Part shown: positions 33,503 through 42,103 of the stretch, piece by piece
How positions within the stretch are numbered: the stretch's first letter is position 1
How the letters are laid out: each line of letters begins with the position of its first letter
Assembly: GCF_009827405.1 (NCBI RefSeq)
Contig: NZ_WTYY01000001.1
Coordinates: 186,001-250,000 of the forward strand
Source of the DNA: Alteraurantiacibacter aestuarii
Lineage (GTDB): Bacteria; Pseudomonadota; Alphaproteobacteria; Sphingomonadales; Sphingomonadaceae
Direction: 5' to 3'
Length of the DNA stretch: 64,000 nt
The notes under the pieces: generated by a model
What the model saw: the letters and a program-made list of their open reading frames with translations, nothing else
Database searches by the model: none
What the model was told of the DNA's origin: nothing
Translations under genes and position numbers: made by a program

Positions 33503-35362
33503 ATGGCAGTTCGGACAATATCATCGCGGGCCATGGGACGGCTTTTGCCCGTGGCATTGGCCATTGCTGTGGCAGGGTGCGGGCAAGGCACCAATGGCAC
33601 TGCGGGCGCAGATGCCGAAGCGCCCAGCCTGCTCAACACCGGCGAACGGCAAGTCTTCTTCGGCGATCTGCATCTGCACACGTCCTATTCGCTCGATGCT
33701 GCGGCAGCCAAGACCAACACCACGCCCGACGATGCCTATCTGTTCGCCAAGGGGGAGCAGGTGGATTACCTTGGCCGCATGCTCCAGCGGCATACTCCGC
33801 TCGATTTTCTGGCGGTGACCGATCATGCGGAGTATCTGGGCACGGTCAGGGCGGCGATGGCGGGCGAGATTCCGCTGCCGGGCGATCAGGACGAATGGGA
33901 CCGCCTGTTCGCCCATGATGGCGGCGCCACCATGTTCGAACTGTTCGGTATGGCCGTTGCTGGACTATACGGGGAAAGCCGCGAGGGGCTGGTCGATCCG
34001 GCGCGCAGTTATGAGGCCTGGCAGGATACCATCGCCGCGGCGCAGCGGCACAATAATCCCGGCACATTCACCGCCTTCGTGGCCTTCGAATATTCGCCCA
34101 CCTACCGGGCCAATGGCGCGCATCTGCACCGCAATGTGATTTTTCGCGGGCCGGATTATCCCGCCATGCCGTTCTCCGCGCTCGATTCGATGAACCACGA
34201 GGCCTTGTGGGCCTATGCCGAAACCAACCGGGCGCGCGGGATCGAGAGCCTGATGATCCCGCATAATGCCAATCTCAGCGATGGCCTCGCCTTCCCCTAT
34301 AACGACACGTACGGCCAGCCGATGAGCGTGGACTATGCCGCGCGCCGTGCGGCCAATGAACCGCTGGTGGAAATCACCCAGATCAAGGGCACCAGCGAGA
34401 CACGGCCCGAACTTTCTCCCGATGACGAATTCGCCGATTTCGAGATCATCAATTCCGATGGCGACCTGGCGGGGGCCTATGTCCGCACCGGCCTTGCGCG
34501 CGGCATGGAGCTGGCAGAGGCGCTGGGGGTGAACCCGTTCGAGCAGGGCTTTGTCGGCGCAACCGACTTCCATTCTGGCATTTCGAGCACCGAGGAGGAC
34601 AATTACCCCGGCGCGCTGGGCCTGTCCGACGACCATGCCAATGCCGCTGCCATCCTGGGCGATGTCTCGCCCGTGATCGGCAGCCCGCTGGCCAATCTTT
34701 CGGCATCGGGACTGACCGGCGTCTGGGCGGAGGAGAACACGCGCGAGAGCCTGTTCGCAGCCTTCCAGCGGCGCGAGACATTCGCCACGTCCGGCCCGCG
34801 CATGCGGGTGCGGCTGTTTGCGGGATGGAGCGACCCTTCATCGTTTGCCGATAGTGCGGACTGGGCCACGCGCGCCTATCAGTGGGGCGTGCCGATGGGC
34901 GGCAACCTTGCCGCGCCGCCAGCAGGCAGCACCGGGCCGACGCTGATAGTGCAGGCCGCCAGGGACCCGGAATCGGGCAATCTGGACCGCATCCAGATCG
35001 TCAAGGTCTGGCGTGAGGACGGGCGCAGTCTCGAGCGTATCTACAACGTCGCCTGGTCGGGTGACCGTCTGCAAGGTGAGGATGGCCGGCTTCCGGCCGT
35101 GGGCAACACCGTGGACGCCGGCACCGCGACCTTCACCAACACAATCGGCACGGCGGAGCTGATCGGCAGCTGGACCGATCCCGATTTCGATCCGGGCCAG
35201 CGGGCATTCTATTATGCCCGTGTGCTGGAAATCCCCACGCCGCGCTGGGCCACCTATCTTTCCGTCGCCAGCGGGATCGCGCTGGCGCCAGAGACGAAGC
35301 CATGGCTGCAGGAACGCGCCTGGACATCGCCGGTCTATTACACGCCGGCATCGGGGGTATGA
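33503..35362 (+). CDS. DUF3604 lipoprotein, copy 1
   Basis: A 619-residue exported lipoprotein. The leader (MGRLLPVALAIAVAGC) has a lipobox AVAGC, with the mature Cys followed by a short Gly-rich linker. VFFGDLHLHTSYSLDA is a PHP-like metal-binding HxH motif, and FLAVTDHAEYLG, MIPHNANLSDG and GFVGATDFHSGISS provide further His/Asp candidates for a polynuclear metal site. This is the DUF3604 family, predicted phosphoesterase-like but uncharacterised. The start ATG lies 5-6 nt after GGAGGGG. The second DUF3604 gene starts 1 nt after its stop. Confidence 0.85.
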   Translation: MAVRTISSRAMGRLLPVALAIAVAGCGQGTNGTAGADAEAPSLLNTGERQVFFGDLHLHTSYSLDAAAAKTNTTPDDAYLFAKGEQVDYLGRMLQRHTPLDFLAVTDHAEYLGTVRAAMAGEIPLPGDQDEWDRLFAHDGGATMFELFGMAVAGLYGESREGLVDPARSYEAWQDTIAAAQRHNNPGTFTAFVAFEYSPTYRANGAHLHRNVIFRGPDYPAMPFSALDSMNHEALWAYAETNRARGIESLMIPHNANLSDGLAFPYNDTYGQPMSVDYAARRAANEPLVEITQIKGTSETRPELSPDDEFADFEIINSDGDLAGAYVRTGLARGMELAEALGVNPFEQGFVGATDFHSGISSTEEDNYPGALGLSDDHANAAAILGDVSPVIGSPLANLSASGLTGVWAEENTRESLFAAFQRRETFATSGPRMRVRLFAGWSDPSSFADSADWATRAYQWGVPMGGNLAAPPAGSTGPTLIVQAARDPESGNLDRIQIVKVWREDGRSLERIYNVAWSGDRLQGEDGRLPAVGNTVDAGTATFTNTIGTAELIGSWTDPDFDPGQRAFYYARVLEIPTPRWATYLSVASGIALAPETKPWLQERAWTSPVYYTPASGV

Positions 35363-35363
35363 C

Positions 35364-37244
35364 ATGACAGCCCGTATTCTTCTCACATCCGCCGCCGCAC
35401 TGGCGCTGACTGCCTGCAACCAGGCGCCGTCCGATGTGTCTTCGGGCGTGCTCGATCCCGCGCTTGCGGAGGTGGCCGCGCCCGATATGCCGCAGGCTGA
35501 TCGCCAGCTTTTGTGGGGCGATACGCATGTCCACACGATCAATTCGGTCGATGCCTTTTCCAGCGGTCTGGCCAATGCCGATATCGACAGCGCCTATCGC
35601 TTTGCGCGCGGCATGCCGGTGATTTTCCCGCGCACCGGCCAGCGCGTGCAGATCGACCGTCCGCTGGATTTCGTGGTGATCGCCGATCACGCGGTCAGCC
35701 TGGGTATCTCCAGCCGGATCGCCCGCAATGATCCCTCGATCATGCAATATCCCATCGCCCGCAGACTGCGGGAACTGTTTGAAACCGAAGGCGGACGTGC
35801 GCTGACGACGGCGGGCATGGGCGGCAGCAATCTGACCGAGGAGGAGCTGGCGGCATTCAACCGCGACATGCGCTCTGACGAGGTGCTGGCGGGCAGCTGG
35901 CAGGGGCAGATCGATGCTGCCGAACGGCACAACCGTCCGGGCACTTTCACCGCGCTGATTGGCTGGGAATGGACCTTCGCGCCCAATTTGCGCAACATGC
36001 ACCGCGTGGTCTTCACCAATGTTGATGGCGATCAGGCCGGGCAGTTCCTGCCGCTGGCCAATTACCAGACCGACGGGCCGGAAGACCTCTACGCCTTCTT
36101 TGAGGAAACCCGAGCCCGCACCGGGGCCGATTTCGTGGCCATCCCGCATAATTCCAACCTGTCCGAAGGGCGCATGTTCGAACTCGTGGACAAGAACGGT
36201 GATGCCTTCGATGCCGCCTATGCGCAGACCCGCGCGGCGTGGGAGCCGGTGGTGGAGATCACCCAGTACAAAGGGTCATCGGAAACGCATCCGGCGCTTT
36301 CCTCCAATGACGAATTTGCCGATTTCGAGCTGCGCAACATGCTGCTCACCGGCGTTCCGACCGATCCGCTGGGCGGCTCCTACGTCCGCAGCGCCTTGCT
36401 GATGGGCATGGCCGAGGAACAGCGCATCGGCGCCAATCCGTTCCGCTATGGCATTATCGGGGCGAGTGACAGCCACACAGGATTCTCCTCGCAGCTGGAG
36501 AATAATTTCCTCGGCAAGCTGGGGGAGGATTATCTTCCGGCGGACCGGCTGGGGGATAACAAGGTGCCGATCATCTTCCCCGCCGCGCAAATGTCCGCCT
36601 CCGGCCTTGCTGGCGTGTGGGCCGATCACAATGACCGGCAATCGCTGTTCGATGCCTTCCGCAGGCGGGAGGTGTTTGGCACTTCGGGGCCGCGCATGTC
36701 GGTGCGGCTGTTTGCCGGCTATGATTTTGCCGCAGGGGATCAGGATCGACGGGATTTTGCATCGCATGGCTATCGCCTCGGCGTGCCGATGGGCGGGGTT
36801 CTGGCCCCCAGCAACGGCCGCGCACCGCGCTTGATGATACAGGCTGTGAAGGATCCCGAAGCGGGCAATCTGGACCGGGTGCAGGTGGTCAAGGGCTGGG
36901 TCGATGCACGTGGCCGGACGCATGAGAAGATCTTCAACGTCGCCTGGAGCGGCGGCCGGAGCATGCGCGCCGACGGATCTCTGCCGGCGGTGGGCAATAC
37001 GGTGGACCTGACGACGGCGCGCTATACCAACACTATTGGCGCGGCGGAGCTGGCAACGGTGTGGACCGATCCCGAATTCGATCCCTCCATGCGCACGTTC
37101 TATTATGTCCGCGTGCTGGAAATCCCCACCCCGCGCCATCACCTGTTCGATGCGCTGGCGCTGGGTATCGATCCGGCAACGATAGACATTGTGCCCACCA
37201 TACAGGAACGCGCCTGGTCATCGCCTGTGTGGTACACTCCGTGA
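35364..37244 (+). CDS. DUF3604 lipoprotein, copy 2
   Basis: A 626-residue paralogue of the preceding gene with its own lipobox (ALALTAC). The same blocks appear in order: LLWGDTHVHTINSVDAF, VVIADHAVSLGISSR, IPHNSNLSEGRMF, GIIGASDSHTGFSS, SASGLAGVWADHNDRQSLF, and the matching C-terminal block IGAAELATVWTDPEFDPS. Note HVHT and SDSHTG replacing HLHT and TDFHSG. It is separated from copy 1 by 1 nt and overlaps the parvulin start (GTGA), so the two form an expressed pair. Confidence 0.85.
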   Translation: MTARILLTSAAALALTACNQAPSDVSSGVLDPALAEVAAPDMPQADRQLLWGDTHVHTINSVDAFSSGLANADIDSAYRFARGMPVIFPRTGQRVQIDRPLDFVVIADHAVSLGISSRIARNDPSIMQYPIARRLRELFETEGGRALTTAGMGGSNLTEEELAAFNRDMRSDEVLAGSWQGQIDAAERHNRPGTFTALIGWEWTFAPNLRNMHRVVFTNVDGDQAGQFLPLANYQTDGPEDLYAFFEETRARTGADFVAIPHNSNLSEGRMFELVDKNGDAFDAAYAQTRAAWEPVVEITQYKGSSETHPALSSNDEFADFELRNMLLTGVPTDPLGGSYVRSALLMGMAEEQRIGANPFRYGIIGASDSHTGFSSQLENNFLGKLGEDYLPADRLGDNKVPIIFPAAQMSASGLAGVWADHNDRQSLFDAFRRREVFGTSGPRMSVRLFAGYDFAAGDQDRRDFASHGYRLGVPMGGVLAPSNGRAPRLMIQAVKDPEAGNLDRVQVVKGWVDARGRTHEKIFNVAWSGGRSMRADGSLPAVGNTVDLTTARYTNTIGAAELATVWTDPEFDPSMRTFYYVRVLEIPTPRHHLFDALALGIDPATIDIVPTIQERAWSSPVWYTP

Positions 37245-38119
37245 CGCTGAAATCATGGCTGCGGGAGCCGCTGGTCCATTTCCTTGCCGCTGGTGTCGCC
37301 TTGTTTCTGGCCGCATCGTGGATCTGGCCGGCACCCGAAACTGGCCGCGTCATCACCATTGGAGAGGCGCAGCTGCTCGATCACCTGCAGGCGCGCGCGC
37401 AACTGTATGACGAGGAGAGCTTTGCCCGGCTGCTGGAGGATATGAGCGAGCAGGATCGCGCCCAGTTGCTGCGCGATGCCGCCGTGGCAGAGGCGCTTTA
37501 CCGCGAGGGTGAGGCGCTGGGGCTGGCCGATGCCGATCCGCTGGTGCGCCAGCGCGTGATCCAGCAGATGCGCCTGTTGCTGATGGAGGAAGCGGCCAGC
37601 GATGTGCAGCTTTCGGACCAGGACATCCGCAGCTTCTACGATCAGAACCCGCAACGCTATGCTGAGGGTGCGCGGGCCAGCTTCACCCATGTGTTCTTCT
37701 CGGCAGAGCGGCGCGGCACAGGCGCAGAGGCCGCCGCGCGCGCGGCGCTGGCGCAGATGCAGGCAGGCGATGTGCCTTTTGCGCAGGCCGGCCAATATGG
37801 TGACCGCTTCCTCTACCAGCTCAACTATGCCGAGGCTGGTGCGCGCGAGATTGCCGGGCAATTTGGTGAGGATTTCACCCGCGCGCTCTATCAGTTGCAG
37901 CCTTCCGATGAATGGCAGGGGCCGCTGCAATCGCAGCATGGCTGGCATGTCATCGGCCTGCGCGAGCTGACGTCCTCTCGCGTTCCGCCGTTCGAGGAAA
38001 TCGCTGCCCGCGTGGCTGAAGATGCCTTGGCCGAAGAGCGCAGCCGCCGCGGCATGGCGGCGATTGATGCGCTGATGGAGGATTACGAGGTTCGCGACGA
38101 GAACGGGATTGCGCGCTGA
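37241..38119 (+). CDS. membrane-anchored parvulin-type peptidyl-prolyl isomerase
   Basis: A 292-residue protein with an N-terminal anchor (LVHFLAAGVALFLAASWIW, about residues 11-29). A helical SurA-like segment (about 60-130) precedes a parvulin domain with ASFTHVFFSAERRG and a closing GPLQSQHGWHVIGLRELTS. The GTG start overlaps the DUF3604 stop by 4 nt. It probably folds or tethers the neighbouring lipoproteins or membrane protein in the periplasm; such PPIase, HupE and DUF3604 sets recur together in bacteria, from memory. Confidence 0.82.
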   Translation: MTLKSWLREPLVHFLAAGVALFLAASWIWPAPETGRVITIGEAQLLDHLQARAQLYDEESFARLLEDMSEQDRAQLLRDAAVAEALYREGEALGLADADPLVRQRVIQQMRLLLMEEAASDVQLSDQDIRSFYDQNPQRYAEGARASFTHVFFSAERRGTGAEAAARAALAQMQAGDVPFAQAGQYGDRFLYQLNYAEAGAREIAGQFGEDFTRALYQLQPSDEWQGPLQSQHGWHVIGLRELTSSRVPPFEEIAARVAEDALAEERSRRGMAAIDALMEDYEVRDENGIAR

Positions 38120-39120
38120 TGCGCTTGTGGCTGGCCTGCCTTGCCATGCTGGCGACGCTGCTGTCCGCGCCAGCCCATGCCGATGACAACCGACCGCTGA
38201 CCATCACTGTCGAACTGGCCCCGGACGGGCTTGCCGCAGATGTGACGTGGAAAATCCCGGCCAATGTTGCGGCAGGCTTCATGCCCGATCTACTGCCTCC
38301 CGGCGGTTGCGTTGCCGAGGGTCATTTGCGCAGCTGGTCCGATGCCGTGGGCACATGGCACCAGCAGCAATGGGTCTGCCAGCAGCCGCTCAAGGGGCAG
38401 GCCATCGCCATCGCCTACCCATCGGCCAATCCGGGTCTTGCCACCATCGCCCGCCTGCATGAGCCGGGGCAGGCGGTGCAAACCATATTGCTCCAGCCCG
38501 GTGACACTGTGCTGCAAATCCCTGCTGCGCAGCAGGGGGAAGCGCGCGCGAGCACTTTTGCCGAATTCCTCAAGCTGGGCTTCGAGCATATCTGGCTGGG
38601 GATCGACCATCTGCTGTTCGTGACCGGGCTGATCATCATTGCGGGCACATGGCGGCGGATATTGGTGACGGTGACGGGCTTCACATTGGCGCATTCGGTC
38701 ACGCTGGGTCTGGCGGCGCTGGACCTGATCAGCCTGCCTATCCGCGCGGTGGAGGCGGTGATTGCACTGTCCATCGTGTTCCTGGCGGTGGAGATCGTCA
38801 AAGGCCCGCGAGACAGCCTGACCTGGCGCCGCCCGGTGGCGGTGGCATCAACCTTCGGCCTGCTGCACGGTTTCGGCTTCGCGTCGGTCCTGCGCGAAGT
38901 CGGCCTGCCCGATCAGGGCCTGCTGACCGCGCTGTTTGCCTTCAACATCGGCATTGAGATCGGCCAGGTGATCTTTGCTGGCCTGCTGTTCGCACTGCTG
39001 CGGCTGGTCACGCGGCTGCGACCTGCGCAAGGTGAGATGGCAGGCTTGCAGCGCATGGCCGGATATACGCTGGGCATCGTCGCCAGTTACTGGCTGGTGG
39101 AGCGCCTGATCGGCGCCTAA
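38119..39120 (+). CDS. HupE/UreJ-like membrane protein
   Basis: A 333-residue protein with a signal peptide (ending SAPAHA), a periplasmic N-terminal domain of about 130 residues and five to six membrane helices. The HupE/UreJ_2 signature EHIWLGIDHLLFVTGLI, the helix TGFTLAHSVTLGL and LLHGFGFASVL carry the conserved histidines seen in nickel/cobalt permease relatives. It starts in a 1-nt overlap with the parvulin stop and ends the operon, overlapping the convergent sulfatase by 4 nt. Metal transport is inferred from distant relatives only. Confidence 0.82.
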   Translation: MRLWLACLAMLATLLSAPAHADDNRPLTITVELAPDGLAADVTWKIPANVAAGFMPDLLPPGGCVAEGHLRSWSDAVGTWHQQQWVCQQPLKGQAIAIAYPSANPGLATIARLHEPGQAVQTILLQPGDTVLQIPAAQQGEARASTFAEFLKLGFEHIWLGIDHLLFVTGLIIIAGTWRRILVTVTGFTLAHSVTLGLAALDLISLPIRAVEAVIALSIVFLAVEIVKGPRDSLTWRRPVAVASTFGLLHGFGFASVLREVGLPDQGLLTALFAFNIGIEIGQVIFAGLLFALLRLVTRLRPAQGEMAGLQRMAGYTLGIVASYWLVERLIGA

Positions 39121-40544
39121 TCGTTCCAGCCATAATGGTCCGCCAGATATTGCGGCCCCCAGCCGAAACTGGCTGCATTGGGATCACTCAGCATGTCGGC
39201 GTTCCAGGTGTCATGTGCGGCTTTCAATTCGGCAAATTTTTCCGGCATGCGATTGATCAGATTGCCGCGTTCCAGCGGGTCCGCCACGATATCGAACAGA
39301 TATTCGTAGTCATTGATCTTGAGGTATTTGTAGCGGCCGCGCCGCGTGGCCTTCTGGTCCTTGTTCCAGAAGCGCCAGAACAAGGTCCGCTCCGGCGTGG
39401 GCGCACCCATCAGGGCGGGGCGCAGATCCATGCCGTCACTGGGATAGTCGGGATGCGGTGCGCCGCCGGCTGCGTGCAGGAAAGTGGGCAGGAAATCCAT
39501 CGACAGCACCGGCGTGTCGCTTTCGGACCCCGGCGCGGTCAGCCCCGGCCATTTGACGATGAAGGGCACGCGGATGCCGCCTTCCAGAAGATCGGTCTTG
39601 ATCCCGGTGAAAGGCCAGTTGTGGGCGAAGCGCTCGCCGCCATTGTCGCTGGTGAAGACCACTACCGTATCCTGTTCCATGCCCAGTTCAGCTAGGCGGG
39701 CCAACACGCGGCCGATATTGGCATCGAGGCTGGTGACCATCTCGGCATAGGTGTCCATGCTGCCGCCGTCGTAGTGGGCGATGGCGAGCCCGCCCAGCGG
39801 TTCCTCCAGATTGGCCAGTCGGTCGCTTTCGGCCTGATCGTTCGGCCCCTGCCAGGGCCAGTGCGGCGCGGTGAAGTGGAGGGACAGCAGCCACGGCTTG
39901 TCGGGTTCCTGCGCGCGCGCATCAAGGAATTCGATCGACCGGTTGGCCAGCATGTCGGTGTAATATCCGACTTCGTCGATCCGCACGTCGCCGTCCCACA
40001 GATCGGTGACATCGGGCACGATGCCGTGGTGAAAGTAATCCACCCCGCCGCCGCGATTGCCCCAGAATTCGTCATAGCCGCTCTTGAGCGGGCCAAAATC
40101 GGGCAGGCCGCCCAGATGCCACTTGCCCACCAGGGCGGTGTGATAACCCTGTTGCTTGAGCAGTGAGGGCAGGGTGGGGTGCGCCGGGTCCAGCCCGATG
40201 CCGGGGCGGCCAATCGGTTCTTCCAGACCGGCGGCGATGCGATATTGATAGCGTCCGGTGATCAGTCCCACGCGGGTGGCCGAGCAGACCGCGCTGTTGG
40301 CATAGCCGTGGGTGAACTTCATGCCCTGCGCGGCAAGGCTGTCCAGCACGGGGGTGCGATATTCCTGCCGGCCGTAACAGGACAGGTCGGCATATCCCAG
40401 GTCGTCGGCCATGATGAACAGGAAGTTGGGCTTGCGTCCGGGTGTGTGGGCAAGGCCCGGAATGGTTACTGCAAGTGCCGCACTACCCAGGGCACTGCCA
40501 ATAGCGGTACGGCGGGTAAAACCCTTCTTCACGTCGAACATCAA
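39117..40544 (-). CDS. Tat-exported sulfatase (Cys-type formylglycine)
   Basis: A 475-residue alkaline-phosphatase-superfamily sulfatase. The twin-arginine leader is TRRTAIGSALGSAALAV. PNFLFIMADDLGYADLSCYG holds the metal-binding Asp pair (47-48). Cys87 in VCSATRVGLITGRY is the residue converted to formylglycine, in the C-x-A-x-R variant of the motif. VGKWHLGGL, HFTAPHWPW and FTSDNGGERF complete the active site. An organic sulfate ester is the probable substrate. No maturation enzyme gene (FGE or anSME) lies in the window. It is convergent with and overlaps hupE, and divergent from the Slam-like gene. Confidence 0.92.
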   Translation of the reverse strand: MMFDVKKGFTRRTAIGSALGSAALAVTIPGLAHTPGRKPNFLFIMADDLGYADLSCYGRQEYRTPVLDSLAAQGMKFTHGYANSAVCSATRVGLITGRYQYRIAAGLEEPIGRPGIGLDPAHPTLPSLLKQQGYHTALVGKWHLGGLPDFGPLKSGYDEFWGNRGGGVDYFHHGIVPDVTDLWDGDVRIDEVGYYTDMLANRSIEFLDARAQEPDKPWLLSLHFTAPHWPWQGPNDQAESDRLANLEEPLGGLAIAHYDGGSMDTYAEMVTSLDANIGRVLARLAELGMEQDTVVVFTSDNGGERFAHNWPFTGIKTDLLEGGIRVPFIVKWPGLTAPGSESDTPVLSMDFLPTFLHAAGGAPHPDYPSDGMDLRPALMGAPTPERTLFWRFWNKDQKATRRGRYKYLKINDYEYLFDIVADPLERGNLINRMPEKFAELKAAHDTWNADMLSDPNAASFGWGPQYLADHYGWND

Positions 40545-40570
40545 TCATCCCCTCCCAAGGTGTGGCGCGC

Positions 40571-40598
40571 ACTATAATGCGATTTGTTCATCTGGCCA
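40571..40598 (-). promoter_or_regulatory. candidate promoter of the sulfatase gene
   Basis: On the minus strand TGGCCA, 16 nt and TATAGT end 27 nt before the sulfatase start. The plus strand also reads TATAAT at 40573-40578 but has no -35 partner. The rest of the 226-nt gap to the Slam-like gene shows no clear promoter. Confidence 0.4.
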
Positions 40599-40770
40599 TG
40601 CCTGAGTGCAAGCATATTGCCCGCTTGGCCAAGAAGCCGCCAGATCATTGCAAATATTGGATTTATAACAGCGCCTGTCATGTCATGAACACTGCTTGTC
40701 AGCGGTAATGGCAGTATGCCTCCCCTACTCCACAGGTCCACCGAACTGCGACTTGGGGAGAATTCGGATA

Positions 40771-42072
40771 ATGAACCGCGTGCAATGGCACCGCCGCCTG
40801 TACATGGCCCTGGCAGCAGGGCTTGTCCTGCAGGCCCCGGCGCCGCTTTTGGCCCAGCAGGCCGATCCCGGGCAGGCAGATGCGCTCTATCAGTCGCTGG
40901 CCCCGCAAGAGGCTGATCGTGCCGGTGATCCGGACTTTGATTATGCGCTGGCCATCGCGGCTATCGACAGCGGGCATTATGGGGCGGCGATCATCGCGCT
41001 CCAGCGTGTGCTGGCGATGCAGCCGAACAATGCCGAAGCCCGTGCAGAGCTGGCCCGCGCCTATGCCATGGCAGGTGATATCGATACCGCTCGTGCGGAA
41101 TTCGCCACTGTGGTGGACGATCCCAGCCTGCCCGATCCCGTGCGCCAGCGCTTCACCGGCTTTGTCCGCCAGTTTGACCGGCAGATCGCCGGCGGCGGCA
41201 GCGATGTCTCGGGCTATTTCGATGCCCGCGCCGGACATGACAGCAATATCAACGCCGCCACCGACCTGACGCAGATCACCATCCCGTTGTTCGCCTTCCT
41301 CGGTGCGGGCAATCTGGGACCGGGCGCACGCGCGCAGGATGATGAGTTTTACGAGCTGACCGGCGGCGTCTCGGGCGTGACCGCGATCAGCCGGCAGGAC
41401 CGGTTGTTCGGATCATTGCTGGGCAATTACCGCGACAACTTCGACAGTTCTGCCTTCGATCAGGCCAGCCTGACCGGGACTGCCGGATACGCCCACAGCT
41501 TCGCCAACCGCGATGTGATCTCGCTGTCCGGACAGGTGCAGCGCTTCTGGCTCGACGATGATGGCTACCGCGACAGTTACGGCGCCATTGCCCAATATAC
41601 CGCGATGATGGCGCAGGGCCGCGCGATCACCATATCGGCCCAGTACAATCGCCTCGATTTCAATGGCCAGCCGCTGCTCGACGCGGATCGCTATGCGGTG
41701 GCGCTGGGCTATGTGACGAGCAATCTTTCCGCCACCGTTCAGGCCGGCAAGGAAGAGACGGTCCGTCAGGCGGGCGATGCCTTTTCGCACTGGTTCGCAG
41801 GCGCTTCCGTTGGCGGCGAATATCCGGTGAGTGAGCGCGTGGCCGTGCAGGGCGGGGTGGCCTTCGATATGCGCCGCTACGACACGGCCGATGCCCTGTT
41901 CCTGGTCGAAAGATCGGATGAACGGCTTGATGCGCAGCTTGGCGTCAAGCTGGCGCTGACCGGCAACCTCTATTTCCAGCCGCGCGCCACCTACACGCGC
42001 AACTGGAGCAACATCGCCCTTTATGACTACGACCGATACACGCTGACCGCGGGTATCCGGCTCGAGTTCTGA
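40771..42072 (+). CDS. Slam-like outer-membrane translocator (DUF560, surface lipoprotein assembly modifier)
   Basis: A 433-residue protein with a Sec signal peptide (ALAAGLVLQAPAPLLAQ). Two TPR-like repeats occupy about residues 55-120 (FDYALAIAAIDSGHYGAAII and RVLAMQPNNAEARAELARAY). A barrel domain of about 280 residues begins SGYFDARAGHDSNINAATD, the DxNIN block typical of DUF560/Slam, and ends in Phe (TLTAGIRLEF), as outer-membrane barrels do. Slam proteins move TbpB-like or soluble barrel cargo across the outer membrane (type XI secretion). Here the cargo candidate is the next gene, 31 nt downstream. The start is behind GGGGAG at 10 nt. Confidence 0.85.
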   Translation: MNRVQWHRRLYMALAAGLVLQAPAPLLAQQADPGQADALYQSLAPQEADRAGDPDFDYALAIAAIDSGHYGAAIIALQRVLAMQPNNAEARAELARAYAMAGDIDTARAEFATVVDDPSLPDPVRQRFTGFVRQFDRQIAGGGSDVSGYFDARAGHDSNINAATDLTQITIPLFAFLGAGNLGPGARAQDDEFYELTGGVSGVTAISRQDRLFGSLLGNYRDNFDSSAFDQASLTGTAGYAHSFANRDVISLSGQVQRFWLDDDGYRDSYGAIAQYTAMMAQGRAITISAQYNRLDFNGQPLLDADRYAVALGYVTSNLSATVQAGKEETVRQAGDAFSHWFAGASVGGEYPVSERVAVQGGVAFDMRRYDTADALFLVERSDERLDAQLGVKLALTGNLYFQPRATYTRNWSNIALYDYDRYTLTAGIRLEF

Positions 42073-42103
42073 TCTGATTTTCGCGAAACCGGGAGCTACC
42101 GAT

